A stretch of 64,000 nucleotides of DNA from Pollutibacter soli (GCA_029269725.1 JARJHS010000008.1:248487-312486); one strand, 5' to 3'; counted from the stretch's first letter, positions 1 through 9,444 are shown. Made by a program: numbers and translations. The notes: generated from the sequence alone by a model not told the origin.

Positions 1-17
1 TACATGAGCCGAAGTAG

Positions 18-284
18 AATCGCCTACGGCGAGTTTTACATGCAGAACGCGGAGTTCGCAGAGAAACAGCCCGCAGAGAAGTGCGGAGGAAGTTTTTATA
101 TTAGAGTGCTTTTAGAATTTCTGATAATTATTTATTGCTCTTATTTATTAGTTAACGCGAATCTCAATTGCTCAATCCACGATATTGTTTTTCTCCGAAA
201 CTCCGCGTGTATTGCTCCGCGTATCTCTGGGTGTATTTCTCCGCGTCCTTTGCGTTCCGGTTGTTCAACTCGCCGCAGGCGATT
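18..284. repeat. MITE-like repeat element, full copy A
   Basis: The unit is bounded by imperfect terminal inverted repeats. The left end is AATCGCCTACGGCGAGTT and the right end is its complement with one mismatch. Each end also contains a short palindrome of the CGCC-N3-GGCG type. The interior has runs rich in CGCAGAG/CGCGGAG near the left end and CTCCGCGT near the right, so the halves can partly pair. No credible coding sequence lies inside. A second, left-half copy follows at 301 and a diverged full copy lies at 21144-21323. Confidence 0.6.
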
Positions 285-300
285 ACATGAGCCGAAGTAG

Positions 301-395
301 AATCGCCTACGGCGAGTTTTAAATGCAGAACGCGGAGTTCGCAGAGAAACAGCCCGCAGAGAAGTGCGGAGGAAGTTTTTATATTAGAATGTCTT
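301..395. repeat. MITE-like repeat element, partial copy B
   Basis: This repeats the left part of the element at 18-284 almost exactly, including the left inverted repeat, the CGCGGAG/CGCAGAG interior and the sequence GAAGTTTTTATATTAGA, at an offset of 283 bp. The right end is missing. The remaining sequence up to the stop of the next gene at 534 holds pyrimidine-rich copies of the stop-codon-proximal repeat described separately. Confidence 0.6.
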
Positions 396-445
396 TAGGA
401 CTAGGAATTCTTAGTAAATAAAATAATTACTAATCTCGCGAGAGT

Positions 446-533
446 CGGCTGTTACCACTGCCCGCTACCCACTGCCTTCTGCCCAAAAATTATTTAAAAC
501 CCACAAGAGTTGGCTGTTCCTACTGTCTACCGT
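446..533 (-). repeat. Stop-proximal GGCAGTAGG-type repeat (A)
   Basis: Two copies of a motif reading GGCTGTTNCC(T/A)(A/C)CTG on the plus strand (447-462 and 512-525) lie directly downstream of the minus-strand permease stop. In the sense of that gene the motif resembles GGCAGTAGGAAACAGCC. Related copies follow three other genes in this window. Confidence 0.5.
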
Positions 534-2921
534 CTACTCTGTCCTCAACGACTCCACCGGATTCGCTACCGCCGCTCTTATCGCATGAAAACTCACCGTC
601 GCGGCGGCAATAAACAATACCACCAATCCTGACAATATAAACACCCATCCACTCACATTGGTATGAAACGCAAAATCCTGCAGCCATTGATGCGCGAACA
701 TCCATGCCAGCGGTATCGCGATGATAATGGAAACAATTACTGGTTTTATAAAACTGACCCCAATCGTAGTAATGATCCCCGATACATCCGCTCCCAGCAC
801 TTTTCTTATTCCAATCTCCTTTCTCCTTTGCGATGCAGAAAATGCAGCAAGTCCGAATAAACCAAGACAAGCAATAAAAATGGTGATAGCAGTAAACACC
901 GCAAAAATTTTCGCCATATTGTTTTCTGCACGATACTGTGCATCAAAAGCATCATCGACAAAATGATATTCAAATGGTGTTTGTTTATCCATCTTGTCGT
1001 AGATATTCTTTATGTCGCCGAGTAGCGTGGGAATATTTGTATTCGGACTGATCTTCACAAAAAGACAATCGCCATTATCTGCATACCAGATAGGGTTGGT
1101 ATCGTGCAGAACAGTGAGACATAGCGGTTCGATTTTGTAATGGAGTGAACTGAAATTAAAATCTTTCAATACGCCTGCAACAGTCACCGTGTCTCTGCCA
1201 ACGATCAATTGTTCTCCGATCGGGTTTACTGGCAATCTCATTCTGCGCGCCATGGATTCGTTGACAACAATGTGGTTCTTTGCAGTGATTTGCTGTTCAT
1301 CAACGGGAGCTATCTTCCATTTCATATCGAGCATTCGAAGAAAATTATTATCGATGTACATCTGTGAGACAAAGGGATTGTCTCCGGAATTGCCATAATT
1401 CGCTGTACTCATATCAATACCGCCGAACAATGGAGCTGCGGCCATGGAAACACTCTGAACGCCCTTTGTATTTTCCACACTTCTTTTGAATGCCAGATAA
1501 TGTTCACTGATGTTTTTCTGAAAAGGAATCATCACTACACGTTCACGGTTCATGCCCGTGTCCATATGTCGCAGAAAATCCATTTGCCGGTAAATCATTA
1601 TACTCGAGATGATCAAGGCAACAGCTATTGAGAATTGAAGAACCGTAAAAAATTTCCTGATTATCGCCCCACCTTTTTGTGTGCTCAGCTTTCCATATAA
1701 AACCGAAACAGGATTGAACCCTGAAAGTACAAATGAAGGGTAGCTACCTGAAATAATTATCGTCAGAATAAACAGCCCAGCAAAAATGGCTAAAGCGTAA
1801 GAGCTCCTTACAAAATTTTCATCGACATTCAACTGAAGAAAATGATAAAATGCAGGTCGAAGTATGACAAAGAGGAAGGCTGCCAGTAAAAAAGCAATCA
1901 CAGCATACAAAGATGATTCTGTATAAAACTGCTTCACAAAGTTTCCACGATCTGCGCCCATCACTTTTCTTACACCGACTTCCTTTGCACGGACCGTTGC
2001 ACGTGCTGTTGCCAAACTCATATAATTAACAAGGGCCAGAAACAGGATCAATCCGGCGACCCAGGAAAAAAGCGTTCCATATTTTACACTCGCTTCCATG
2101 TTGTAATCGCGATGACGGTTAACGAGTGAGTTCAATGTGAAATTGAATTTTTCAAACTTGCTATCGCCATTTCCTGACAACCGTTGTAAGATGTTTGAGG
2201 TAGCTATTTTTTTATCCGTATTCTGTAATAATAGAAAAGTTCTGAACGAACCCGCATCTACTTTGCCGTTAAACAAGTCTTTATTTTCACCATCCATGCC
2301 CATGATACTTGACATAGATGCGATGAATTCATAATTCAAACTTGAATTCGATGGCGTATTTTCAACAATGCCGGTTATTTCAAAATTGTATTTATCATCG
2401 AATCTTAAAAGCTTACCTATTGGTCTCGGCTCACCGAAAAATTTCATTGCCAGCTGCTCACTGATCACAGCGGTGAAAGGTCGCGTCAGAACACTGCTTT
2501 TGTTTCCTTCCAGCAAACGGAAAGAAAAGAATTCAAAATAATTCGAGTCTGCAAGAATGACATTCTGTTGCGTAAATTTTTTCTCCGGGTCGCTTAGATT
2601 TTCTACAACCTTTCTTTCATTGAATTCCCGGATGCGTAAAAAACTTTCGACCTCCGGATCGGCTTTTTTCAGCATCGGCCCTGTTTCAAAACTCATCCTG
2701 TCCACTGACAGATTTCTATCACCAGCCTGGATATTCATTACGGGGTAAAAAATATGATTGGCCTTTTTATGAAACTGATCAAAACTCATTTCGTGCGCTA
2801 CATACAACATGATCAGCATGCACATGCTTAAGCCTACAGAAAGTCCACCAATATTTATAAAACTGTACAGCTTGTTTTTTGTCAGGTTGCGCCAGGCGAT
2901 GGTTAAATAATTTCTGAACAT
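534..2921 (-). CDS. MacB/FtsX-family ABC transporter permease
   Basis: This 795-residue inner-membrane protein has the typical Bacteroidota MacB-like permease layout. An N-terminal membrane helix (about residues 20-42, after the family opening MFRNYLTIAWRNL) is followed by a periplasmic MacB core domain to about 285, a three-helix FtsX block to about 440 that includes the motif KEVGVRKVMGA, a second periplasmic domain, and a C-terminal FtsX block with RRKEIGIRKVLGA. The duplicated FtsX arrangement and the length near 800 residues are normal for the family. Such permeases work with a separate ATPase to move or sense peptides, lipids or drugs; no ATPase gene lies next to it here. The substrate cannot be read. 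The start is ATG, and the stop abuts the repeat at 446-533. Confidence 0.9.
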   Translation of the reverse strand: MFRNYLTIAWRNLTKNKLYSFINIGGLSVGLSMCMLIMLYVAHEMSFDQFHKKANHIFYPVMNIQAGDRNLSVDRMSFETGPMLKKADPEVESFLRIREFNERKVVENLSDPEKKFTQQNVILADSNYFEFFSFRLLEGNKSSVLTRPFTAVISEQLAMKFFGEPRPIGKLLRFDDKYNFEITGIVENTPSNSSLNYEFIASMSSIMGMDGENKDLFNGKVDAGSFRTFLLLQNTDKKIATSNILQRLSGNGDSKFEKFNFTLNSLVNRHRDYNMEASVKYGTLFSWVAGLILFLALVNYMSLATARATVRAKEVGVRKVMGADRGNFVKQFYTESSLYAVIAFLLAAFLFVILRPAFYHFLQLNVDENFVRSSYALAIFAGLFILTIIISGSYPSFVLSGFNPVSVLYGKLSTQKGGAIIRKFFTVLQFSIAVALIISSIMIYRQMDFLRHMDTGMNRERVVMIPFQKNISEHYLAFKRSVENTKGVQSVSMAAAPLFGGIDMSTANYGNSGDNPFVSQMYIDNNFLRMLDMKWKIAPVDEQQITAKNHIVVNESMARRMRLPVNPIGEQLIVGRDTVTVAGVLKDFNFSSLHYKIEPLCLTVLHDTNPIWYADNGDCLFVKISPNTNIPTLLGDIKNIYDKMDKQTPFEYHFVDDAFDAQYRAENNMAKIFAVFTAITIFIACLGLFGLAAFSASQRRKEIGIRKVLGADVSGIITTIGVSFIKPVIVSIIIAIPLAWMFAHQWLQDFAFHTNVSGWVFILSGLVVLFIAAATVSFHAIRAAVANPVESLRTE

Positions 2922-3284
2922 GCAGCGTGTTTTTGTTCGAATTTCTTGTGGAAATAAAAATACTTCAGGATATTAAGCGAAGGAAATGCCACCTTTGCAT
3001 TAGATTGATAGTCAGCAATATATGATATGTATTGATTTGTAAATGTACGTTTCTAATACAACGAGAGTACGGAATCAGGTTTTAGATTAGAAGTGATTAG
3101 GTGATAATTTAAAGGCTGATATTGGAAGTTTAGTTATAGCATTGGGTGTGTAATCCGGTGTTTCTTCGCTAAGATCCTGGCTGTTCGTTTTGCGTTTTGT
3201 AGTTGAAAATAACTCATCATGAATCGCAATCGCCGGCTGTTCCCTACTTACCTGCCTGCCGGCAGGCTACTTACTTCTTACTAC
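2922..3284. other. Intergenic region with stop-proximal repeat (B)
   Basis: No gene is apparent between the permease start and the stop of the next minus-strand gene. The end nearest 3285 contains another copy of the stop-proximal motif (GGCTGTTCCCTAC at 3235-3247) followed by a pyrimidine-rich tract with a small palindrome, CTGCCTGCCGGCAGG (3250-3265 region). Confidence 0.5.
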
Positions 3285-4037
3285 TTATCGGTACTTCTTC
3301 GTCATCCCTTCCATCCTTACCCCATACGTAATCAGCAGATTTTCCTGGTCGGTCTGACTGAACCGATTATAAATTACTGAAGTAGTAATGCTCAGCCATT
3401 TTTTCAACTGAAACGATAAAACCGTATTTGATCTGATAATATAGTCATCGCCATACTGCAAGGAATTCTGAAAAAAGTTTGTGCTCTCGAGTTTCAAAGA
3501 ACTGAATATCGTCCACTTGAAACGGAGACGGAGGGAATTCCGGATTGTACTGTATTTGTCTTCCGGAGTGCCACGAAAAAGATCATCGTATTCGTAAATC
3601 AAACCTTCACTGAGATTGAGTGAGTTTTTTTCATTTTCGATAAAATTATAAGCCACGCCAGCGCCGAGCTGTACGAGGTTATTGATTTTTAAAGAAAGAC
3701 TCTTTGAGTAATTCGCGAGTGCCCAGTAATAAAATTTTGATCTTCGCCTGTTGAAATCGCCATCAACAGAAGTACTGAAATCGTTATTGGTGACTGCAGT
3801 CGAAGATTGCCCGTAGACATATACCGCATTAAAATTGACACCAACATACTTGCCCTTGATGGAAAATCTTCCTGAATTATTAAGCAAATAATTTTTGTTG
3901 TTGTTAGTCTGGTTGAGAGAACCCATGGCATTGAGACGGAACTCATAAACAGTGGAGTCGAGCCTTGTTGAATCGGCTTGTTGCCCAAGGCAAACCTGTA
4001 CATATAACAACAGTAAAATGAAAAGAGAAAATTTCAA
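3285..4037 (-). CDS. DUF481-like outer-membrane protein
   Basis: A protein of 250 residues with an N-terminal signal peptide (hydrophobic stretch FSLFILLLLYVQVCLG, cleavage near residue 18). The body alternates short amphipathic beta strands ending in aromatic residues, as expected of a small outer-membrane barrel, and it ends close to a charged tail. The strand pattern resembles DUF481 (YdiY-like) proteins; no enzymatic motif is visible. The start codon is TTG, because the signal peptide begins there and no in-frame ATG is nearby. A second DUF481-like gene lies at 57462. The function is unknown. Confidence 0.65.
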   Translation of the reverse strand: MKFSLFILLLLYVQVCLGQQADSTRLDSTVYEFRLNAMGSLNQTNNNKNYLLNNSGRFSIKGKYVGVNFNAVYVYGQSSTAVTNNDFSTSVDGDFNRRRSKFYYWALANYSKSLSLKINNLVQLGAGVAYNFIENEKNSLNLSEGLIYEYDDLFRGTPEDKYSTIRNSLRLRFKWTIFSSLKLESTNFFQNSLQYGDDYIIRSNTVLSFQLKKWLSITTSVIYNRFSQTDQENLLITYGVRMEGMTKKYR

Positions 4038-4220
4038 AACGCAGGTACTTTTTCTTACGGTACTAAAATGATGATTAAAATAATTTGCGAAAATACCGAT
4101 TGAAAAATAAACTGCAGAAACCTGTAAGAATTATTTAGTATTAGAAATGATTCTTTCTTAATTACTGGGTAATATCAGAATATCAGGTAACCGATCTTAT
4201 CAAATTGATATGATCCCCGG

Positions 4221-4745
4221 CTATCTTTCAGGGAACAGGTACAAAAGCTCCTGAACAACCTGTTGAAATTTTTCTTTGATTTCCTGGTCGTCATAGTCAT
4301 CAGTTCTGTAAATTCTGAATTTTACTATAGGGGCTTTCCGAAGTTTATCGCGCTGATCTTTAGTCAATAAATATTGCACCTGAGTACCAAACAATTTCGG
4401 TGCGGCCATTCCCATTTTTACCGCTCCTTTCATCGCGATGGCGGTTTCCATTGCTGTTAACACAACAGTTGTGTCATTGGCCAGTTTGAAAAGAAATTCC
4501 GCGCCTTTCGAAATAGAAAATCCTTCCCTGGAATTATACGCAACCTTTGCTTCCAGGTAGTAGGTAGTATCAAGCTTGGCAATCCGGACATAAATTACCG
4601 GGCCCTGCATTTTCTCGATGATCTTATTCCAGTCAGTACGCTGTACCTGGATATTTTTAAAATCATCTTTTTTGTCTTCAACGATTTTTTGTGCGGAAGC
4701 TGTATTTGCCAATAAGAGGATTAAGAGAAGGAGTGTATTTTTCAT
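4221..4745 (-). CDS. Small secreted protein of unknown function
   Basis: A protein of 174 residues with a clear signal peptide (MKNTLLLLILLLANTASA). The mature part has a mixed alpha/beta pattern with no motif I recognise. The segment QYLLTKDQRDKLRKAPIVKFR suggests it may report on, or resemble, domains with a long hairpin. The start is the ATG at 4745; a longer reading frame upstream begins with a non-signal extension and is less likely. It sits alone between two minus-strand genes with no operon partner. Confidence 0.7.
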   Translation of the reverse strand: MKNTLLLLILLLANTASAQKIVEDKKDDFKNIQVQRTDWNKIIEKMQGPVIYVRIAKLDTTYYLEAKVAYNSREGFSISKGAEFLFKLANDTTVVLTAMETAIAMKGAVKMGMAAPKLFGTQVQYLLTKDQRDKLRKAPIVKFRIYRTDDYDDQEIKEKFQQVVQELLYLFPER

Positions 4746-5067
4746 ATGCTGAAAATTTCGGCTAAACTTGATCGGAAGCAGGTGGATATTTAAAGGCAAC
4801 CGGTATAAGTCAAACAAGGCCGCCCGCTAACTTTTCCTTTTGTCTTTTGTATTCTGAATGTACAAAAATCCTTTGCTATCCTGGCTGATCCAATTACATA
4901 TTTATTTTGAATATCTGAGTGATTCCAGGTTCGCCTATCCGATGACGGTATTTGAAAAGCCGGTGTCGTTTTGGAAGCTTTTTTTATATGCCACATGTAT
5001 TCTGCGCTGTATAAAAGCCGGATGTTGAATGTAAAAAATTTATATGATTACGTATTGCAGAGACCTG
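4746..5067. other. Intergenic region without a recognisable gene
   Basis: This 322-bp gap between two minus-strand genes holds only a 68-codon open frame with no signal or family resemblance. No hairpin, repeat or promoter stands out. Confidence 0.4.
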
Positions 5068-6255
5068 TCAGACTTTTAATTGATTTAATCGTTTGGCTGA
5101 GTCTGTCTTTCTGTTCAATTCGTACACCATAAAAATTTTTATCAACAGCAAAACCCCGATGAACCAGGTTAACGAGGAATAGCTGAACCAATCGGTAAGT
5201 CTGCCAAACAACAGCGGCACAAATGTAATTCCGATATAGGCACAGGCCATCTGCAGGCCCATGATCTTTTGAGAATGCTGTTCTCCAAAATTTCGTGGAG
5301 TTTCATGTAACAGCGAGGGAAAAACAGGCGCGCAGCCCAGACCAATGAGGAAGAATGCCGGCGCTAATGTTGATCGGAATGGTATTGCCAGTACGATCAA
5401 CCCGGCGATAATTAAACTCTGTCCCAAATAAACAAGTTGACGATTACTGAATTTTGCAGTCATGAATCCCGATGCAAAACGCCCGAAAGTTATACCGGCA
5501 TAGTAAAGCGAAACCAGTTTTGCGGCTTCTTCCGGTGTAAAATCTTTTACGAACACCAGGTAGCTGGCTCCCCATAATCCGAACGTGGCTTCAATACTAC
5601 AATAGCAAAAGAAAACAACCAATGCTTGTTTTAATCCTGGAATTTTCAAAACTGTCCTTAACGAATGGTCTTTTTCTGAAGGATCATTTGAATCCGGTCC
5701 TTTTCTATCGATGATCCATATCGGAATTGAAATTATCAAAATCAGAACGAGACTCAATTGTATCCATGCGATAGTATTGTATCCACTCGTCCAGGACTTG
5801 CCCTGGGCCAGGTATCCCGACATGATTACCGGACCTATGGCTGCACCGATGCCCCAAAAGGAGTGTAGCCAGTTCATGTGTCGGGCCTGGTAATGCAGAG
5901 CCACGTAATTATTTAAAGCTGCATCAACACAACCTGCGCCTAAGCCAAGTGGTATTGCAAGCAGGCATAGAAAAATAAAATGCGACGAGTATGAAAAACC
6001 GAGTAGTGCCAATGCCGTTATAAAAACACTGAGTGTTGTTGCAGCCGGAACTCCGAAACGTTTAATGATCCGGCTGCTGAAGAAACTAGAGACAACTGTG
6101 CCACCTGCTATGATCATCGAGATTATTCCAGCATAAAAAACAGGCACAGCCAGGCCCTGGTACATTTCCGGCCATGCTGCACCCAGCAACGAGTCCGGCA
6201 ATCCGAGACTGATAAAGGCGAGATAGATCACTATCAGCAGGGTGATTTTTTTCAT
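5068..6255 (-). CDS. Major facilitator superfamily transporter
   Basis: This 395-residue protein has about twelve hydrophobic segments in two six-helix halves. The first half has the pattern SRIIKRFGV in the loop after helix 2, the usual site of the MFS motif A. A hydrophilic central loop near residue 195 (DRKGPDSNDPSEKDHS) divides the halves. The sequence LGLGAGCVDAALNNYVALHYQARHMNWLHSFWGIGAAIGP is typical of the FucP/BSC6-like branch of sugar or small-molecule permeases. It starts at ATG 6255 and diverges from a second MFS gene at 6516 across 260 bp. The substrate is unknown; it may be an exporter or a sugar porter. Confidence 0.85.
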   Translation of the reverse strand: MKKITLLIVIYLAFISLGLPDSLLGAAWPEMYQGLAVPVFYAGIISMIIAGGTVVSSFFSSRIIKRFGVPAATTLSVFITALALLGFSYSSHFIFLCLLAIPLGLGAGCVDAALNNYVALHYQARHMNWLHSFWGIGAAIGPVIMSGYLAQGKSWTSGYNTIAWIQLSLVLILIISIPIWIIDRKGPDSNDPSEKDHSLRTVLKIPGLKQALVVFFCYCSIEATFGLWGASYLVFVKDFTPEEAAKLVSLYYAGITFGRFASGFMTAKFSNRQLVYLGQSLIIAGLIVLAIPFRSTLAPAFFLIGLGCAPVFPSLLHETPRNFGEQHSQKIMGLQMACAYIGITFVPLLFGRLTDWFSYSSLTWFIGVLLLIKIFMVYELNRKTDSAKRLNQLKV

Positions 6256-6515
6256 GCCAGGCTATTTACATTTTCGCAGTATAATTTAATTGAAAAAATT
6301 TCTTACAGTGTATACCTGTTAGAAAATGGAATAATATCATCATACGCCGGCAAACTTATTCTTTAACTTAGTTCGCATGGTTATTTATTTTTCAATACAA
6401 TGGATCCGGTTATATTTTTCCAAATCTTTGCCTTCTGCAAACGGATTGCATTAATCAAAGTCAATCGAAATTGAAGTCAGTTATGACAGGACAGGATTAA
6501 ACGACCAGATGAGCA

Positions 6516-7721
6516 ATGGTTTTAAGAATTATCAATGCATATAAAGAAGCATTCAGCGGTCTGAGCAGAGAAAACTGGCTGCTGAGCCTTGTGATGCTGA
6601 TCAACAGATCAGGAACTATGGCCGTGGTATTTATGAGTATCTATGTAACGCACATCTTACATAGAAGCATAGCCGATGCTGGTCTCATCATCACGCTGTT
6701 TGGTGTAGGGGCGGTGGCAGGATCTGCATCGGGGGGATATTTTACAGACAAGATTGGTTTCAGACCAGTACAGATTATTACTTCACTCATCAGTGGTATT
6801 TTATTTATTTTGTTCGGTCTTGTTTCCAGTTTTTATTTGCTTTGCGTAATCGCTGTTTTTGCGGGATGTGTTACTGATGCATTCAGACCGGCTAACTTCA
6901 CCGCCATCGCGTCTTATTCTAAACCTGAAAATCTTACCAAATCATATTCATTAAATCGCCTTGCTGTTAATATCGGCTTTGGCCTCGGAAGTACAATTGG
7001 AGGTATACTTGCTGCTATTGATTATCACCTTTTGTTTTGGGTTGAAGGGATCGTTTATATAACCGTCGGGATATTGATTTTCCTATTGCTTCCCCAGCAA
7101 AAAAAATCGCCACTGGAATTCAAACCGGATAAAAATGAATTGCGAAGAATGTCTCCATGGAAAGACATTTTCTTCCTGAAATTTCTTTTCATGGTAACGG
7201 TATATATCACCTGTTTCTTCCTCGTATTTCGGTTGTTGCCGTTATTCTGGAAAGAAGTACAACATATCGGCGAGGCCCGCATTGGTTTTATCCTCGGATT
7301 GAATGGTATCATCATCGCTGTTTTTGAAATGGTGATGGTGCAGCATTTGCAAAGCAGGAAAACTCTTTCCTTTTATATCGTTGCAGGAATGTTGTTAAGT
7401 GCGGGAGGATTTGTATTGCTGCTTGTACCAGGTTTTACGCCAATGGTCATTGCGTTTCTCATCATCATTTTGCTGACCGTCGGTGAAATGCTTACGCTTC
7501 CTTTCATAAACACCATCGTTGTACAGCGGGCAAACGAGCATAACCGCGGCCGTTATGCTGCAGCCTATGCTTTAACCTGGGCCGTCGCACAGATTATCGG
7601 TCCTGCCGGTGGAGCTTTCATTGCAGAGAAGAGCAGTTATAATGTGTTATGGGTTGTGCTGATCGTGGTTTGCATCGGCGCAGCGCTGGGAGTCAGGACA
7701 CTTTTCAAGGGGGTAGGGTAG
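6516..7721 (+). CDS. Major facilitator superfamily transporter (MdtH-like)
   Basis: A second MFS protein of 401 residues with twelve predicted membrane segments. Motif A appears as GGYFTDKIGFRPV (about residues 69-81), and the central loop is QQKKSPLEFKPDKNELRRM. The order of features resembles drug:proton antiporters of the MdtH/YfcJ group rather than the neighbouring divergent MFS gene, so the two are not recent duplicates. Transport by proton exchange across the inner membrane is the family norm; the cargo cannot be told. It is followed by a GC-rich hairpin at 7901. Confidence 0.85.
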   Translation: MVLRIINAYKEAFSGLSRENWLLSLVMLINRSGTMAVVFMSIYVTHILHRSIADAGLIITLFGVGAVAGSASGGYFTDKIGFRPVQIITSLISGILFILFGLVSSFYLLCVIAVFAGCVTDAFRPANFTAIASYSKPENLTKSYSLNRLAVNIGFGLGSTIGGILAAIDYHLLFWVEGIVYITVGILIFLLLPQQKKSPLEFKPDKNELRRMSPWKDIFFLKFLFMVTVYITCFFLVFRLLPLFWKEVQHIGEARIGFILGLNGIIIAVFEMVMVQHLQSRKTLSFYIVAGMLLSAGGFVLLLVPGFTPMVIAFLIIILLTVGEMLTLPFINTIVVQRANEHNRGRYAAAYALTWAVAQIIGPAGGAFIAEKSSYNVLWVVLIVVCIGAALGVRTLFKGVG

Positions 7722-7900
7722 CGATGTATCAAAGAGATAAAGTACCGTCAGTATTTCTGTTAGATTAAAACCGCAGTCAACCATATTATCCCGATACTAA
7801 AATGAAAAGGCGGGAATAGAAATTTCCGTCTTTCGCTATCGTGTGAAAATTTAAAGAGAGAGATAAACTTCAGATAAAAATGTAATGCCATTGATGTTAA

Positions 7901-7926
7901 AAAGGCCAGGTGTAAGCCCGGCCTTT
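7901..7926 (+). terminator. Hairpin downstream of MFS gene
   Basis: AAAGGCC and GGCCTTT pair across a short loop, with a few further G-C pairs inside. It lies 180 bp after the transporter stop. The T-run is short, so this is a weak rho-independent terminator call. Confidence 0.45.
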
Positions 7927-8013
7927 ACTTCTATAAGCTTTTCACAGATAATGTGAGAAGTTCTGATTGTGGTATAAAGTTATTCAGGTGCTGATCATCG
8001 GGTTTAGGGTAAA

Positions 8014-8131
8014 AGAAAGCATCAGCCTTGGGCCAATGCTTTCTGTGGTTGGTAGTTTCGTTCTCGGTCGGGCGCGGATCTCATACTAAATTATTACCTA
8101 TGGTAAGCCGGAATAGACATTCCAGCCGGCT
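8014..8131. other. Two further hairpins in non-coding region
   Basis: A nine-base perfect stem (AGAAAGCAT with ATGCTTTCT, 8014-8044) is followed by a second hairpin (8106-8131) built on AGCCGGAAT and ATTCC...CCGGCT. With the hairpin at 7901 they form three structured segments within 230 bp of gene-free DNA. They could belong to an untranslated RNA or be remnants of repeat DNA. Neither strand carries an open frame of note. Confidence 0.35.
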
Positions 8132-8319
8132 AGGAGTTCCAATTCCTATGAAAAACCGTTAACACTAATGTAAAATTTGTGCCATAGTAACGTAATCATA
8201 CGATATGACACAAACAGCACATGCGAGTTCTTTCTTACAGATTAAAACTCGCGTAAGAGATCAGGTAGTGAGATTGCTATCCAGATTGTGCATTTGGATT
8301 ATCAACTGGGGAAGTATGA

Positions 8320-8499
8320 TTGTATAACAGGGATCGGGAAAGATCAAAATTCTTTGATCGCCCTAAATTATTAAGTGGCATACCTAAATATATTTTAGAT
8401 AATAACATGCGAGGCCTGATCGTGGGAGATGAATTGTCGGACTACATTGAAAGTATTATTCAGGAGATTGAAAAACATTTTTCTTTTATTACCAGATGA
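8320..8499 (+). pseudogene. Possible gene remnant
   Basis: An open frame of about 59 codons begins after a stop at 8317 and ends with TGA at 8499. An internal ATG at 8407 would give only 30 residues. The stretch RPKLLSGIPKYILDNN then MRGLIVGDELSDYIESIIQE looks like ordinary protein composition with amphipathic helices, unlike random frame noise. It has no usable start at a normal distance, so it may be the tail of a decayed gene. I do not recognise the family. Confidence 0.25.
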
Positions 8500-8726
8500 C
8501 GTGGCATTTAAAGATCGTTAGCTGAATTTAATCAGGATCACTTTCCCTGTTATTTTACACCACACCATATCAATTGTAGAGTGATTTCCACATTACGGAA
8601 TTTTTTTACTTAACGAATGTGGATTTTGTACTTAACCCGAAGGTTCGGTTTAGGGAAGATTTTCAAATTTCTTCGGGCATCATTTTTACCAAATACATGC
8701 AGTAGAATGATTTTTCTTCTGAAACA

Positions 8727-8760
8727 CCCCGATGCTCTGTGTTGTCACATGAGCTCGGGG
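8727..8760 (+). other. GC-rich leader hairpin
   Basis: CCCCGA-T-GCTC pairs with GAGC-TCGGGG, giving about ten base pairs with one bulge, 17 bp before the ATG at 8778. It could end upstream transcription or fold in the leader of the short gene that follows. A related CCCCGATA hairpin occurs at 9243-9271. Confidence 0.45.
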
Positions 8761-8777
8761 CTATTTAACTTCAGTAC

Positions 8778-9041
8778 ATGGACTCGTTTAAAATTGCGGT
8801 TTTCGTCGATGGTCGGCAGAATAATTTTTTGGTTGACAGAATTGAGCTGCCGGATGTGGTTTATGTTGTGCGATCAGTAGATGGTGACGAGACTTTCAAA
8901 CCGCGGAAGTTTTACGCTGACAAGGAGAATTGTACATTAAGATTTCCGATAGATGATTCATTGGATCGGCAAATTGCTTCTGCTATTGAGCACTGGTGTT
9001 TGACAAACCAGGTTTCATTGATTGAGACACTTATGAAGTAA
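8778..9041 (+). CDS. Short hypothetical protein
   Basis: An 87-residue protein with balanced acidic and basic composition and a plausible alternating strand/helix pattern (KIAVFVDGRQNNFLVDRIEL, then a C-terminal helix ASAIEHWCLTNQVSLIETL). It has no signal peptide or membrane segment. No family is recognised. It starts at ATG just after a strong hairpin and has no neighbours in an operon. The overlapping frame on the same strand (8617-8880) is less protein-like, which favours this one. Confidence 0.5.
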   Translation: MDSFKIAVFVDGRQNNFLVDRIELPDVVYVVRSVDGDETFKPRKFYADKENCTLRFPIDDSLDRQIASAIEHWCLTNQVSLIETLMK

Positions 9042-9242
9042 TTGATTTTTTCCGGACCTTAAAAACTTTGATCTACTCCATGGCAGTAGTAGTTTAGAGA
9101 TCTGCATCTGAAGTGAAATTTACCGCTACTTTATAGTACAAAAGTTTTTCTCTTTAAGTCAATGTCATAAATAGAATCACAATTTATTTCGGCGGAGATA
9201 TTAAACAGATGAGATGATCCCGTCGTTATCTACCAATAAAAC
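9042..9242. other. Intergenic DNA flanking the mobile element
   Basis: No gene is visible. It is the chromosomal DNA immediately outside the left attachment repeat. Confidence 0.4.
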
Positions 9243-9271
9243 ACCCCGATACAATTTTGTTATATCGGGGT
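9243..9271 (-). terminator. Probable original terminator of tRNA-Leu, now displaced
   Basis: ACCCCGATA and TATCGGGGT form a nine-base stem. On the minus strand it is followed by GTTTTATT. It lies directly beside the left attachment repeat. If the mobile element is removed, this hairpin falls three bases after the 3' end of the minus-strand tRNA-Leu gene, which is where a terminator is expected. Confidence 0.6.
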
Positions 9272-9273
9272 AT

Positions 9274-9287
9274 TGTGCCCAGGACAG
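9274..9287. other. attL core repeat
   Basis: TGTGCCCAGGACAG is identical to 19146-19159 at the 3' end of tRNA-Leu. The sequence beyond it diverges at once on both sides. Confidence 0.8.
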
Positions 9288-9406
9288 AAGTCACCAAGAC
9301 CTTTTCCGCCTTAATTTCGATTTGCTTGATTTTTCTTAGTTAATTGATTTACAATATAGTTAACTACATATCTAAATTAACTGAGATAAGAATAGATTAA
9401 AATAAA

Positions 9407-9426
9407 ACGTCCCCCAGGACGTCCCC
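9407..9426. promoter_or_regulatory. ACGTCCCC direct repeats near left end
   Basis: ACGTCCCC occurs at 9407-9414 and 9419-9426, with a third copy in the same orientation at 19071-19078 near the other end of the element. This arrangement suits arm-type integrase or excisionase binding sites, but that is inference. Confidence 0.35.
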
Positions 9427-9444
9427 TCGTATTGCTTTGACGAT

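Noticed and set aside
4-300. 98-codon open frame at the window start
   Set aside because: It lies wholly in the inverted-repeat element and has no protein features.
4790-4996. 68-codon minus-strand open frame
   Set aside because: It overlaps the non-signal extension of the neighbouring secreted protein and shows no protein-like pattern.
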